A DNA stretch of 64,000 bases from Thermococcus thioreducens (GCF_002214545.1 NZ_CP015105.1:496001-560000); one strand, 5' to 3'; counted from the first letter of the stretch, positions 43,050-52,454 are shown. Program-made: numbers and translations. Notes: generated by a model not told the origin, from the sequence alone.

Positions 43050-44051
43050 ATGCTCCGGCTGGAAATCTACTGCGGCGAGGACGAGAGTGAGAAGGTTAGG
43101 GAGGTTCTGGTTAAGTGGGGCCTCCAGTTCTACGCCGAGGAAGTGCAGAGCAACGAGCATCAGGCGCTTAAATTCACGGTTCTCGTGCCTGATTTTGTGA
43201 TCAACGACGTCGTTGACGAGCTGATGAAGGCCGTTGACCTGCGGAAGGGGCACTCCTCGATAACTTGGACGCCTGTCAGCGGGAAGTCGGTGAAATACTC
43301 CAACTCGGTCAAGTCGCTCAGAAAATTCAAGCGCCGCTGGAGTCTCGCCGCCATAGAGGGGCTCATCGAGAACGCCAACAGCGGGGCCCAGGTTGACCCG
43401 ATCCAGCTCACCCTCGGTGCCGTTGCCTCGATCATAGCGCTCTTCGGCCTTATCAACGACAGCATAGTCATGATAATTTCGGCCATGCTCCTCTCGCCGA
43501 TTCTCGGCCCGCTCTATGGCTTCTCCCTCAACATCGTCATGGGCAGGGGCAGGGATGCCCTCGATGCAGTTTACTCAATCCTGAAGCTTCTCGCCGTCAT
43601 ATTCTTATCGGCTCTCCTCGCCTCCCTGGCCCTCAGATTTGCCGGCTCGATGCCCGCTCAACCAACCCACGAGATACTCGTCCGCGGCGATTCTGGCCTC
43701 GTCTACATTCTCCTGGCGATAATCCTCGGCTACGCCGGAATAGTTGCCATAGTTAGCAGAATTCCGGAGATCCTCGCTGGAGTCTCAATTGCGGCCGCAC
43801 TGGTTCCACCAACGACGGTGATAGGGATTTCCCTGGCCATGGGGTGGTGGGACGTTTTTGCCGGCTCGCTTGCCCTCACCGTTGAGAACGTCCTCGGTCT
43901 TCTCAGCGGTTCTCTCCTCGGACTCTACATACTCAACGTCTCCCCAAGGAGCTACTATGAAAAGAGGGCGGCGAAGCTCTACACAAAGAGAACGGTGCTC
44001 GTGCTTGCCCTCATGCTTGCCGCTCTCGTCCTTGTGGAACTCCTGAGCTAG
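43050..44051 (+). CDS. DUF389 (TIGR00341-like) membrane protein
   Basis: The 333-residue protein has an N-terminal cytoplasmic ferredoxin-like domain (about 1-85) and then about seven membrane helices. The conserved core DPIQLTLGAVASIIALFGLI (about 116-135), IISAMLLSPILGPLYGFSLN and GVSIAAALVPPTTVIGISLA is characteristic of DUF389. The function of the family is not known; a transporter has been suggested. Its 3' end overlaps the convergent downstream gene by four bases. Confidence 0.85.
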   Translation: MLRLEIYCGEDESEKVREVLVKWGLQFYAEEVQSNEHQALKFTVLVPDFVINDVVDELMKAVDLRKGHSSITWTPVSGKSVKYSNSVKSLRKFKRRWSLAAIEGLIENANSGAQVDPIQLTLGAVASIIALFGLINDSIVMIISAMLLSPILGPLYGFSLNIVMGRGRDALDAVYSILKLLAVIFLSALLASLALRFAGSMPAQPTHEILVRGDSGLVYILLAIILGYAGIVAIVSRIPEILAGVSIAAALVPPTTVIGISLAMGWWDVFAGSLALTVENVLGLLSGSLLGLYILNVSPRSYYEKRAAKLYTKRTVLVLALMLAALVLVELLS

Positions 44052-44494
44052 GCCACTTCGGTCTGTTCGTAGACAGGCTTTCCCTGCCTATGCTTGACGA
44101 GCAGGCCGTAGAAGAACTCCTTTAAGTCGGAGCTCATGTCGTCGTCGAGGAGCAGATCCGCCCTACCTGGGTAATCTTTCTCCGCCTTAGTTATCAGGAG
44201 GGCTATCTGGGGGGCCAGATGTTCGAGAAGCGCCCTGACGAGCTCGGGATATACCTCCTCTTCCAGCTCTTCATCCGATTCAATACCGAGATAGACGACG
44301 AAGCCCTTCATCTGAACCACAAGTACGAATTCCTCCTCACTAAGCTCAAAGAACGAGAAGTTATAGCCCTTGGAGTCGGTTCTGGCAAGAAGGACGCCCC
44401 TTATTGAAAGGGTTACCGGTTCATCGTCTATCTCAAACACGAGGTCTTTTGCCAGCTCTCTGGTGGTTATTGCGTAGAGTTCTTCCATTGGCAT
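44048..44494 (-). CDS. Hypothetical acidic protein
   Basis: The 148-residue protein begins [20 protein letters not shown] and alternates beta strands ([32 protein letters not shown]) with acidic helices. No family is recognised. The frame is open much further upstream but would run through nikR on the other strand, so that part is rejected. A TATA-like CTTTTATTT near 44515 predicts initiation at about 44494, suggesting a leaderless mRNA at this ATG; ATG 44488 is the alternative. Confidence 0.6.
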   Translation of the reverse strand: MPMEELYAITTRELAKDLVFEIDDEPVTLSIRGVLLARTDSKGYNFSFFELSEEEFVLVVQMKGFVVYLGIESDEELEEEVYPELVRALLEHLAPQIALLITKAEKDYPGRADLLLDDDMSSDLKEFFYGLLVKHRQGKPVYEQTEVA

Positions 44495-44575
44495 AGGGCT
44501 AACTTCTCTCCAAGAAATAAAAGAATTTCGCGTCACGTTTTTAACGATGACGTTCAAAGAAATTACGGTGGTGTC

Positions 44576-44992
44576 ATGAAGATTACACGCTTTGGGGTCT
44601 CGGTTCCGAGTGAACTGCTTGAAAAGTTCGACCGTATAATCACTGAGAAAGGATACGTTAACAGGAGTGAGGCCATAAGGGACATGATGAGGGACTTTAT
44701 AGTCCGACACGAATGGGAGGAGGGCGACAGGGACGTTGCCGGTACAATAACCATAGTTTACAACCACGACGAGGCCGATGTCGTGAAGGAACTTCTGGAT
44801 TTACAGCACGACTACGTTGACGAGATAATTTCAAGCCTCCATGTCCATATGGACGAACACAACTGCCTTGAGGTGGTCGTGGTCAGGGGCAAGGCCACTC
44901 GGATAAAGGAGATAGCCGAGAGGCTGATAAGCCTCAAGGGGGTAAAGCACGGAAAGCTCGTGATGACGACCACCGGGAGGGAGCTGGTCTAA
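44576..44992 (+). CDS. nikR: Nickel-responsive regulator NikR
   Basis: NikR is a tetrameric ribbon-helix-helix repressor that binds DNA when loaded with Ni2+. The 138-residue protein has the RHH domain ([20 protein letters not shown], about 3-22, and [13 protein letters not shown]) and an ACT-like metal domain. The Ni ligands are visible as His78, His89, His91 and Cys97, with the same spacing as the E. coli set. No nickel transporter lies next to it; it is divergent from the hypothetical gene at 44048. Confidence 0.95.
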   Translation: MKITRFGVSVPSELLEKFDRIITEKGYVNRSEAIRDMMRDFIVRHEWEEGDRDVAGTITIVYNHDEADVVKELLDLQHDYVDEIISSLHVHMDEHNCLEVVVVRGKATRIKEIAERLISLKGVKHGKLVMTTTGRELV

Positions 44993-45015
44993 TAAAATTT
45001 AGGGAGGTGGTGAAT

Positions 45016-45426
45016 ATGAGGCTCTTCTCCTTCCTGTCCTCCCTTCTGGTGGTTCTCTCCTTCGCACTTCCATGGTTCCGCTTCGATGGTGGTGAGATAA
45101 CCTTCCTTGGTATCCTCCGTGAAGTTCTGACGATGCCCGGGGGCTTTAACGGGGCCTTCTGGTGGCTCAATCCAAACAGCACCGCGGGCATGTTTACCTT
45201 CATAGCGTTCTTTGCGGGAATATTTATGATACTCATCGGCGTGCTCTTCGGCGTTCTGGGGGGAAGGGTCGGCCCGGGAGTGGGTACGGTGGGGATGCTG
45301 GTGTTTACCCTCACATCATGGTACGTCTACGGTTCGGGCTATTTTGAGGTCTTGGCAGAGGGATACATCATAGCCCTGCTGAGCTTTGTTGTGGGTTTTG
45401 TGGTAGCCGGCGGCGAAAAGCTTTAG
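45016..45426 (+). CDS. Small four-helix membrane protein
   Basis: The 136-residue protein has about four hydrophobic segments (1-20, 55-80, 85-102 and 112-132) with a polar loop near residue 25 (FRFDGGEITFLG). ATG 45016 follows GGAGGTGGTGAAT. Its 3' end overlaps the convergent rqcH by four bases. No family is recognised. Confidence 0.65.
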   Translation: MRLFSFLSSLLVVLSFALPWFRFDGGEITFLGILREVLTMPGGFNGAFWWLNPNSTAGMFTFIAFFAGIFMILIGVLFGVLGGRVGPGVGTVGMLVFTLTSWYVYGSGYFEVLAEGYIIALLSFVVGFVVAGGEKL

Positions 45427-47375
45427 CCCACAACCTCGACCACATCGCCGTTCCCCGGCGGCAGGACGGACATTACGTCCTCTTCCCTCACCTTGTACCC
45501 CCACTTTTCAAGGATGTGCCTGATTTTCTTTACAAGTTCGCTCTTCCTCAGCGAACCCGGGCGGATTATGATATACCTGTCCGTGTGGGCTTTTATGGCC
45601 TCAACCGGCGCGCAGACAACGAAGTCTTCGCCCTCATAGTTGATTACACCGACGGCGAGCTTGAGGGGAAGCCCGTGAAGCCAGTTCCTTTTTCCATAGA
45701 CCATGAAAGCACCCTTGCCCAGATATTCACCGCTCGGCGTCTGCTTGGTGACCTGGTTCGGATACGCCCAGTAAGCATCTTCGCTGTAAACCCCCCTGCT
45801 CCACGCCTTGCTCATCGAAACCGCGAACTGACAGGCCTCAAATATGGTTCTTTCTTCGGCCTTCTGCCCGTCCTTGATGACGACGTGCGGGGCGCCGTAA
45901 ACGTCGGCGTGGCAGTAGAGGTCGTTCTCGCCCATGTGCTTCTTGATAAGGATCTCGTTGGTGCTTGCATCTTTTCCGGCCAATACGAGAAAGCCCTCGC
46001 TCGAAACGAACCAGCGGAACTTTTCGAACCACTTCTTCTTTCTCCTCTCTATGCGCTTGACGTTCAGCTCCTTCTTCATTTCCTCCTCGATGAGCCTCTC
46101 CACCTCGTCGAGCTTCTTCTTCGTGTCCTCGTAGGCCTTAAGAGCACCCTCGTACTTGTGGCGGAACTTCTTGGCCTTCTCGTAGTAGAGCTCCGCGTTC
46201 TCGCCGATGCTCCTGTTGAGATACAGCCTGACCTTCTTTCCATCGAGCTCTATCGTTACAGATTTCTCCTTCGGGTCGGTGCCCTTTACCATGAGAGCGA
46301 TTTTGTTGCCCGCCCTCTTGCCCTCCTCTATCCTCCTCCTGAACTCGTCCCAGCCGAGCCTCTCTGTGGCTTTTCTGAACTCCTCCAAAAGCCTCTCTAT
46401 GAGGGCGTAGTTCGCGTAGATCAGGTCGCCTATCTCCTGGTTTGCCTTCGCCCCCTCCTCGAAGCCCTTCAGCATCTCCTCCTGCTTTTTAAGCGTCATG
46501 AGGAGCTGCCTCTTCTTGGCCTCAAGCCTCTTCGTCTGCTCCATCCGGGCTTTTTCAATGGTGATCTTTCCGAAGTATTCATCCAAAGCCTCGCTGAAGG
46601 TGGTAAAATAGCGCTTCTCAAGTCCGTCGTAGATTTTCAGGTCGATAGGAACGACGTCATGCATTTTTCCGTCCTTGAAGACGATGTTGGGCTTTGGCTC
46701 GTCGTTGAACGTGTTCATCATGGCCTCGTAGACCCTAAGCAGGTCGTCATCGCTCAGCTCCTTAACTGGTGTCGTCTTGTCGAAGCCTGCCCTGGTGGAG
46801 ATCTCCTCCGCGTACATGCCGCCCATGTTGAGCTTTCTAGCCAAGGCACGCACGAGCTCAAGCTCCTCGTTTTCACGCATCAGCTCGATAAACCTCTCCT
46901 TCGTTACCTCAAGCGGGTTCTCCCTCGCCGGCGGAAACCTGTATTCAACCTTAGGCCTTATCGCCCTGTCCTTGTATTCCTCGTAGCGTAATGCCGCAAC
47001 AATCCTGTTCTCCCCATCAACGAGTATGACGTTGCCCCTCCGGAAGAGCTCGCCGATGAGCGTGTAGTCTCCGACGCAAATCTTAACTATTCTATCAAAG
47101 CCGTGCTGCTCTATTGCGTCTATGAAGCCCCCGCTCAGGTGCTTTCTCAGGAGCATGGTGAAGCTTGACGGCTGTTTTGGGGCCTCCCTGACGTAGCTGG
47201 TCAGGTGGAACCTCTTGCCTGCCTGGAGGATTAGATCGGCTCGCCCTTCCTTTGTGCGGAGCTTTATCCTTATCTCGTCGCCGTCGTGATAGATCTTGTC
47301 AACGCGAGAACCGACCAGCCACTGAAGCTCCCTCACTATGTAGCGGATATCAACGCTGCTCATCTCTTCCTTCAT
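45423..47375 (-). CDS. rqcH: RqcH/NEMF family ribosome quality-control protein (NFACT)
   Basis: The 650-residue protein has the NFACT-N domain (SVDIRYIVRELQWLVGSRVD at the start, then LRKHLSGGFIDAIEQHGFDR), two helix-hairpin-helix regions, a long coiled coil (about residues 290-450), and the NFACT-R domain (WFVSSEGFLVLAGKDASTNE, then HADVYGAPHVVIK). RqcH/Rqc2 proteins bind stalled 50S subunits carrying peptidyl-tRNA and add C-terminal tails. ATG 47375 follows GGGTGAGAGG. Confidence 0.93.
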   Translation of the reverse strand: MKEEMSSVDIRYIVRELQWLVGSRVDKIYHDGDEIRIKLRTKEGRADLILQAGKRFHLTSYVREAPKQPSSFTMLLRKHLSGGFIDAIEQHGFDRIVKICVGDYTLIGELFRRGNVILVDGENRIVAALRYEEYKDRAIRPKVEYRFPPARENPLEVTKERFIELMRENEELELVRALARKLNMGGMYAEEISTRAGFDKTTPVKELSDDDLLRVYEAMMNTFNDEPKPNIVFKDGKMHDVVPIDLKIYDGLEKRYFTTFSEALDEYFGKITIEKARMEQTKRLEAKKRQLLMTLKKQEEMLKGFEEGAKANQEIGDLIYANYALIERLLEEFRKATERLGWDEFRRRIEEGKRAGNKIALMVKGTDPKEKSVTIELDGKKVRLYLNRSIGENAELYYEKAKKFRHKYEGALKAYEDTKKKLDEVERLIEEEMKKELNVKRIERRKKKWFEKFRWFVSSEGFLVLAGKDASTNEILIKKHMGENDLYCHADVYGAPHVVIKDGQKAEERTIFEACQFAVSMSKAWSRGVYSEDAYWAYPNQVTKQTPSGEYLGKGAFMVYGKRNWLHGLPLKLAVGVINYEGEDFVVCAPVEAIKAHTDRYIIIRPGSLRKSELVKKIRHILEKWGYKVREEDVMSVLPPGNGDVVEVVG

Positions 47376-47482
47376 CCTCTCACCCGTTCCGGGTTGTCTC
47401 TTCCCCTTTAAACTCCTTCGCTGTCCTGAGATGTGCACGAGCTCAACCCTGTTCCGGATAAGGTTAAATACTCCAAGTACAA

Positions 47483-47499
47483 TAACACTCCCGGTGATA
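47483..47499 (+). promoter_or_regulatory. TGM-like palindrome before branching enzyme
   Basis: TAACAC-TCCCG-GTGATA differs by one base from TATCAC-N5-GTGATA, the motif bound by the Thermococcales glycolytic regulator Tgr. Its right half is also the Shine-Dalgarno sequence, so chance is possible. Confidence 0.35.
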
Positions 47500-47503
47500 C
47501 AGA

Positions 47504-49513
47504 ATGAAAGGCTACTTCACGTTCGTCCTCCACACCCACCTCCCCTACGTCCGGAAGCACGGAAGATGGCCCTTCGGCGAGGAGTGGCTCTACGAGGCGA
47601 TGAGCGAGACCTACATTCCCCTCCTCATGGAGTTTGAACGCCTCCGTTCTTCGGGCATCAGGTTCCAGCTCGTGATCAACATAACCCCCGTTCTGGCCGA
47701 ACAGCTGGCCGACGACTACATCAAGGCCGAGTTCGAGAGGTACCTCCTCCGGAAGATTGAGACCACAGAAGAAGACCTGAAATCGGGCAGGTACGATGAA
47801 AAGGCGGTTAAAGCCTCTCTCGGCCACTTCAGGAAGGTTTATGACTACTGGAGGGCCATAAACGGCGACATCGTCGGCAAGTTCCGCGAGTTCCAGGATG
47901 AGGGATACATTGAAATAATAACCTCCGCGGCAACGCACGGCTATCTACCACTCCTCGGCAGGGACGAGGCCATAAGGGCCCAGCTCGCCAACGGGATAGC
48001 GACCTACGAGAAGCACTTCGGCAGGAGGCCGAGGGGGATATGGCTCCCGGAGTGCGCCTACCGGCCGGCCGGGGAGTGGGAGCTTCCCGGTGGAAGGAAG
48101 GTTGAAAGACCCGGTATAGAGAAGTTTCTGGAGGAGTTCGGCATCGAGTACTTCTTCGTTGAGAGCAGCCTGATTGATGAGGGCCCCGTGACTGGGGGCT
48201 ACGGTGAGATTCCGCTCTACGGGGGAGAAAAGAGCACGCTGAGGCCCTACTGGGTCAAGGGTTCCAGCGTGGCGGTCTTCGCCCGCAACAGGGAGACGGG
48301 CCACCAGGTATGGAGCGCACACTACGGCTACCCCGGCGACTTCTGGTACAGGGAGTTCCACAGGAAGGCCCCGGAGAGCGGGGGGCAGTACTGGAGGATA
48401 ACGGGAAAGGACGTTGAGCTCGGCGAGAAGGAGTTCTACGACCCCGATAAAGCGATGGAGCGCGTTGAAGAGCACGCGAGGCACTTCGTCTCGCTGGTGG
48501 AGGGGCTTTTGGTTGAGTTCGAGGAGAGAGCAGGTGAGAGGGGGATAGTCGTCTCTCCCTACGACACCGAGCTCTTTGGCCACTGGTGGTTTGAGGGAGT
48601 TAAATGGCTCGGCAGGGTTCTTGAGCTGATGGCTGAGAGGGGAATAGTCACAACGACGCTTTCCACCTTCCTCGACAACTACCGCGGTGAGAGGTACGAA
48701 ATTGAACTCCCTGAGGGCTCGTGGGGAGCTAATTCAGACCACTCGACATGGTGGAACAAGGAGACGGAGTGGACGTGGGGGCACCTCTACCGCGCTGAGG
48801 AGAGAATGGTGGCGCTGGCGAGCAGGTACTACGGACGGGACAGAACCGCCGACAGGATCCTTGAGCAGCTCGCGAGGGAGCTCTTGATCCTCGAAGCCAG
48901 CGACTGGCAGTTCCTCATAACGACGGGTCAGGCGAAGGAATACGGGAAGAGAAGGATTTTAATCCACAGCAGGGACTTCCACAGGCTGGCAAACGAGCTG
49001 GAGCGGTACGTTAAAACCGGGAAGTTCGATTCTCGGCTCCTGGAGGAGCTTGAGGAGAGGGACAACGCCTTCCGGCCGGTGGTGGTTGCGAGCTACGTGA
49101 GCGAAAATCCCCCGGAATTCCCGGAGTACGTAGAGCCCCCGGAGGTTCCGTCAGCGGAGAGCGAAAGGCCCGCTGAACGGCATAAGAACGTTCCGGAGAG
49201 GGCCTACGCCACGGAGGTCGTTAAGGTTGCAGCCATAAAGTCACCCAGTAACGCTGAAAAGCCGTCCAGATCAAAAAGAGTTAGAAGAACCGGGATGAAG
49301 CCGGGTGGAATCTCGAAGAAAGGAGAGAAACATAAGGTGGGGAAGAGCGACCTCCTAATGATAAAGGGCATCGGGCCGAAGACCCTGGCAAAGCTTCAGC
49401 GTGCCGGGGTTCACACGGTGGAAGACCTTAAAAACGCCGATATTGAAGAGCTGGCCAGGAAAACGCGTATCTCACCTAAAAGACTGAGGAAGTTCCTGGC
49501 TCAGATTTCCTGA
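47504..49513 (+). CDS. glgB: 1,4-alpha-glucan branching enzyme, GH57, with HhH tail
   Basis: The 669-residue GH57 enzyme introduces alpha-1,6 branches into glycogen-like glucan. Conserved GH57 regions are HTHLPYV (about 10-16), GIWLPECAY with nucleophile Glu183, and SPYDTELFGHWW with acid/base Asp354, the same positions reported for T. kodakarensis TK1436. After a charged linker (about 525-610) the C-terminus carries a helix-hairpin-helix unit (LLMIKGIGPKTLAKLQRAGV), also known from TK1436. ATG 47504 follows GGTGATAC. Confidence 0.95.
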   Translation: MKGYFTFVLHTHLPYVRKHGRWPFGEEWLYEAMSETYIPLLMEFERLRSSGIRFQLVINITPVLAEQLADDYIKAEFERYLLRKIETTEEDLKSGRYDEKAVKASLGHFRKVYDYWRAINGDIVGKFREFQDEGYIEIITSAATHGYLPLLGRDEAIRAQLANGIATYEKHFGRRPRGIWLPECAYRPAGEWELPGGRKVERPGIEKFLEEFGIEYFFVESSLIDEGPVTGGYGEIPLYGGEKSTLRPYWVKGSSVAVFARNRETGHQVWSAHYGYPGDFWYREFHRKAPESGGQYWRITGKDVELGEKEFYDPDKAMERVEEHARHFVSLVEGLLVEFEERAGERGIVVSPYDTELFGHWWFEGVKWLGRVLELMAERGIVTTTLSTFLDNYRGERYEIELPEGSWGANSDHSTWWNKETEWTWGHLYRAEERMVALASRYYGRDRTADRILEQLARELLILEASDWQFLITTGQAKEYGKRRILIHSRDFHRLANELERYVKTGKFDSRLLEELEERDNAFRPVVVASYVSENPPEFPEYVEPPEVPSAESERPAERHKNVPERAYATEVVKVAAIKSPSNAEKPSRSKRVRRTGMKPGGISKKGEKHKVGKSDLLMIKGIGPKTLAKLQRAGVHTVEDLKNADIEELARKTRISPKRLRKFLAQIS

Positions 49514-49578
49514 ATTTTCCTCTTGTTTCGTTTCGAAAGCCTTTTCTGAAGTTTTGACAGACTATCTATGTGGTTGCC

Positions 49579-49896
49579 ATGAAAAAAGTTGAGGCGATTA
49601 TTAGGGGAAACGACTTTGACCGCGTGAAGAATGCCCTCAAGCAGATAGGTATAGTGCCCCTGACGGCATACCCCGTGCAGGGGAGAGGCGTCCAGGGCGG
49701 TGTTCCGCCGTACGACCTCCTCCCGAAGATGAAGCTTGAGATCGTCGTGAAGGACAAGGATCTTGAGAAAGTTGTGGACGTCATCATCAGAAACGCGAGA
49801 AGCGGGACGCCGGGTGACGGGAAGATTTTCATAATTCCCGTTGAGGATGCTGTGCGGATAAGAACGGGGGAAAGGGGGAACGAAGCCCTCTACTGA
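49579..49896 (+). CDS. PII-like signalling protein with short T-loop
   Basis: The 105-residue protein matches the GlnB/GlnK core: KKVEAIIRGND, LLPKMKLEIVVKDKDLEKVV, ARSGTPGDGKIFIIPVEDA and VRIRTGERGNEAL. The T-loop between GRGVQGG and YDLLPK is about eight residues shorter than in GlnK and has no tyrosine at the usual uridylylation position. ATP/2-oxoglutarate binding elements around GDGKIF remain. No ammonium transporter or glutamine synthetase is adjacent. It may signal through a different partner. ATG 49579 is chosen over an upstream GTG. Confidence 0.8.
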   Translation: MKKVEAIIRGNDFDRVKNALKQIGIVPLTAYPVQGRGVQGGVPPYDLLPKMKLEIVVKDKDLEKVVDVIIRNARSGTPGDGKIFIIPVEDAVRIRTGERGNEALY

Positions 49897-49908
49897 GGGC
49901 TTTCTTTT

Positions 49909-50637
49909 TCACAGGAACGCGTGCCTGTGCTTGTAGAGCATGTAGCTGGCGTAGCCGAGCAGGATTAGTGTTGCCGCTCCGAGAGCTCCGATTACGGCCA
50001 CAACACCCTGGGCGAAGGTGATGCTTCTGCCAAAGGCTTCAGCTATTCTCGCCAGCTCGGCTGGGTCGTTGAACGCATATACTGCGTACCTTATCGAGAA
50101 CGCCCCCATGACCATTGGGATTGGCATGACTGCGAAGGACAGCATCAGACCGAGGTTCCCCCTCTTCCTCAGGCTCAGCATGGCCAGGAGCGTTGGGATT
50201 ATCAATATGAGCGCAGTAACCGCGTAGACTGGTCCGAATATGCCGGATACGATATAGAACGGGACCATTCCGAACAGGAACGCCCTGTACGCCCTGCGGA
50301 GAATCTTGACCTCCCCGGCGAAATCGTAGGGAGCGACTTTGGAATACTTGTTTATCGCGGATACGTCTTTCATGTACTCTTTTTCTCCCATTTTCTCGAT
50401 GTACCGGTCGTTTGTGTTGTTCTTCAGCCTGACGGCCCTCTTAAGGAAGAAGTTGGCCAACTCCTCGTTATCGGTTGCGAGGTTTTCCGACAGCTGGAGG
50501 AAGTTCTCACGGGCTTCGTGGATGAGCCTGAGGGCTTTCTGCTTGTTTTTATCTGAGAGGTTTTTTAGTGAGTTGATTTTCTTTTCAACATCCTCTAACG
50601 TCTGCGCGACGTCTCGCAGAATCTCTGCGCTTTTCAT
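49909..50637 (-). CDS. Hypothetical membrane protein with N-terminal coiled coil
   Basis: The 242-residue protein begins with a long helical region (about 1-95, LEDVEKKINSLKNLSDKNKQ, likely coiled coil) and then has about four membrane helices (around 118-140, 142-160, 168-190 and 212-235). ATG 50637 follows GGAGGTGTAGTC. It lies 35 bases downstream of the NSS small-subunit gene on the same strand and may share its transcript. No family is recognised. Confidence 0.65.
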   Translation of the reverse strand: MKSAEILRDVAQTLEDVEKKINSLKNLSDKNKQKALRLIHEARENFLQLSENLATDNEELANFFLKRAVRLKNNTNDRYIEKMGEKEYMKDVSAINKYSKVAPYDFAGEVKILRRAYRAFLFGMVPFYIVSGIFGPVYAVTALILIIPTLLAMLSLRKRGNLGLMLSFAVMPIPMVMGAFSIRYAVYAFNDPAELARIAEAFGRSITFAQGVVAVIGALGAATLILLGYASYMLYKHRHAFL

Positions 50638-50672
50638 GACTACACCTCCAAAAGGTAAAAGAAAAGGGGGCT

Positions 50673-50783
50673 TTAAGCCTTTTGCTGTTTCTCATGGTGC
50701 AGGAGCTTCGTAATGCTCCAGTACATCATGATGAATATTGAACCCCAGGCAAATATAAGGAAAGCAAGGGCTCCCGTGTCCAT
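50673..50783 (-). CDS. MetS-like NSS transporter small subunit
   Basis: The 36-residue peptide is MDTGALAFLIFAWGSIFIMM followed by a short basic-acidic tail (LLHHEKQQKA), one membrane helix in all. Size, topology and position immediately after an NSS-family transporter match the MetS-type small subunits known from MetP/MetS systems. GAGGTG lies six bases before ATG 50783; an ATG at 50789 is in frame. The Shine-Dalgarno sequence overlaps the transporter stop, so translation is coupled. Confidence 0.7.
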   Translation of the reverse strand: MDTGALAFLIFAWGSIFIMMYWSITKLLHHEKQQKA

Positions 50784-50793
50784 CTTCATCACC

Positions 50794-52377
50794 TCAGAGC
50801 TTTATCAGCACCTCGTTCTTCGCGAGCTCTTCGCCGTACTTCTTCTTGATGGCCATGTATGCCTCGATGGCACCGATGATGAGGATTATGAATATCACTA
50901 TCCTGGCCCTGGTGATGAGGCTGATGACCTCAGGCGTGTAGTCGTAGCCAAGGACGTTGGTAACGTAGGACTCTGAGACGCTGAAGGCTCCCATCTGGAT
51001 GTAGTCCCAGGTGTTTCCTGCGAGGAGGATTATCATGAACAGTGGCGCTATGAAGACCATGATGGGCTTGAACCAGCCGGGCACGTTGATGTAGGCCCCC
51101 TTGTGGAGCTCCTCCCAGAAGTTGTCGGGCTTGAAGAGCCAGACTGCAACGATGACGTCGAAGAGACCGAGCAGGACGAGGAAGTAGCTGCCGACCCACA
51201 TGTCGAGCTCGCTGAGGTAAGCAAGGCTGCTGTCGAGTGCAACCGGGAGTCCGAGGATGAACAGGAATACCCAGACGGCCCAGGTGCCTATCTTCCTCTC
51301 CAGGTGTATGTCCTCCTCAAGCATGGCCACGAGGTAGTTGTAGGTTGCTATGGCCGAAGTGAATCCTGCGAACCAGAGGAGCAGGAACCACATCGCACCG
51401 AATATCTGGCCGGCTGGCATGTTGGCGAAGACGTTCGGTAGTGCCATGTAGGCAAGGCCAACGCCACCCTTGATGGCCTGCTCCGGACCGAGGTAGGCGA
51501 AGGCTATCGGGATAGCGAGTGAACCACCGAGGATGACCTCTGCGAACTCGTTGAGCGAAACGGTGGCGAGACCGCTGAGGGCAACGTCGTCCTCCGGGCC
51601 AAGGTAGCTGGCGTAGTTGTGGATGATACCCATACCGAGAGACAGTGTGAAGAATATCTGGCCCGCGGCCGCAAGGCTGATCTTGAAGAAGTTCTGGCTC
51701 AGCGTCTGGAAGTCTGGCTTCCAGATGTACTCAAGGCCCTTGATAGCGCTCCACTCTGGCTTGACCGGTGAACCGAGGGTCAGTGCCCTGATGACAAGGA
51801 GTATGGCAAACACGTAGAGGAGCGGCATCATGACCTTGACCCAGCGCTCGATACCCTTGCTAACACCCTGTCCGACCGCTATTCCGAGGAGGACCATTGT
51901 CAGTCCCCAGAAGAATATGACCGCCTTGGTGTTGGCCACGTAGTCCAGGAAGAACTGCACCGTGTCCTTTCCGAAGTATGCTCCGGTTAGGCTGTAGTAG
52001 GTGTATGCCGCTGACCAGCCGATTACCTGGTAGTAGTATGAGCTCAGCAGCGAAGCGACCGAGAAAGCCAGCATACCACCGATGATACCAAAGATAAGGG
52101 CGGTCTTTGGCTTCAGGCTTTCCCTGGCCATGAGGTAGAACATCGGACCAATTGTACCGTGGCCGTACTTGCCACCGTATCTTCCCGTTGTCCACTCAAT
52201 CCACATCACTGGTATTCCAAGGAAGAGCAGGGCTATAAAGTACGGTATCATGAAGGCGCCGCCACCGTTGCTAGCCAGCTGGTATGGGAACCTCCAGAAG
52301 TTACCAAGACCGATGGCGTTGCCTGCCATAGCTAAAATCAAACCGAGTTTGGTTGCCCATTGATCTCTTTGTTCCAC
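50794..52377 (-). CDS. Sodium-dependent NSS-family amino-acid transporter
   Basis: The 527-residue protein has about twelve membrane helices and the LeuT-fold sodium and substrate motif NAIGLGNFWRFPYQLASNGG (about 19-38), the GIPVMWIEWTTGRYGG segment and an unwound helix 6 region (FTLSLGMGIIHNYASYLG). Substrate is an amino acid, identity unknown. GTG 52377 (MEQRDQWATKLG) is preferred: GGGGGTGA precedes it. It is followed by a MetS-like small subunit. The long leader contains a TATA element near 52460. Confidence 0.92.
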   Translation of the reverse strand: MEQRDQWATKLGLILAMAGNAIGLGNFWRFPYQLASNGGGAFMIPYFIALLFLGIPVMWIEWTTGRYGGKYGHGTIGPMFYLMARESLKPKTALIFGIIGGMLAFSVASLLSSYYYQVIGWSAAYTYYSLTGAYFGKDTVQFFLDYVANTKAVIFFWGLTMVLLGIAVGQGVSKGIERWVKVMMPLLYVFAILLVIRALTLGSPVKPEWSAIKGLEYIWKPDFQTLSQNFFKISLAAAGQIFFTLSLGMGIIHNYASYLGPEDDVALSGLATVSLNEFAEVILGGSLAIPIAFAYLGPEQAIKGGVGLAYMALPNVFANMPAGQIFGAMWFLLLWFAGFTSAIATYNYLVAMLEEDIHLERKIGTWAVWVFLFILGLPVALDSSLAYLSELDMWVGSYFLVLLGLFDVIVAVWLFKPDNFWEELHKGAYINVPGWFKPIMVFIAPLFMIILLAGNTWDYIQMGAFSVSESYVTNVLGYDYTPEVISLITRARIVIFIILIIGAIEAYMAIKKKYGEELAKNEVLIKL

Positions 52378-52454
52378 ACAATTCACCCCCGTTCTTAAGT
52401 GTATGGGCTTTAGCACCCCATGCATGGCTGTGGGGCATTATGTATAAGGCAAGG

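Noticed and set aside
44495-44767. N-terminal extension of the hypothetical protein at 44048-44494
   Set aside because: The frame is open but runs antisense through nikR, which has convincing family motifs and metal ligands; a TATA element predicts a start at about 44494.
45516-46991. Open frame of 491 codons opposite rqcH
   Set aside because: Antisense shadow of a well-supported NFACT protein; Leu/Val-rich translation without recognisable domains.
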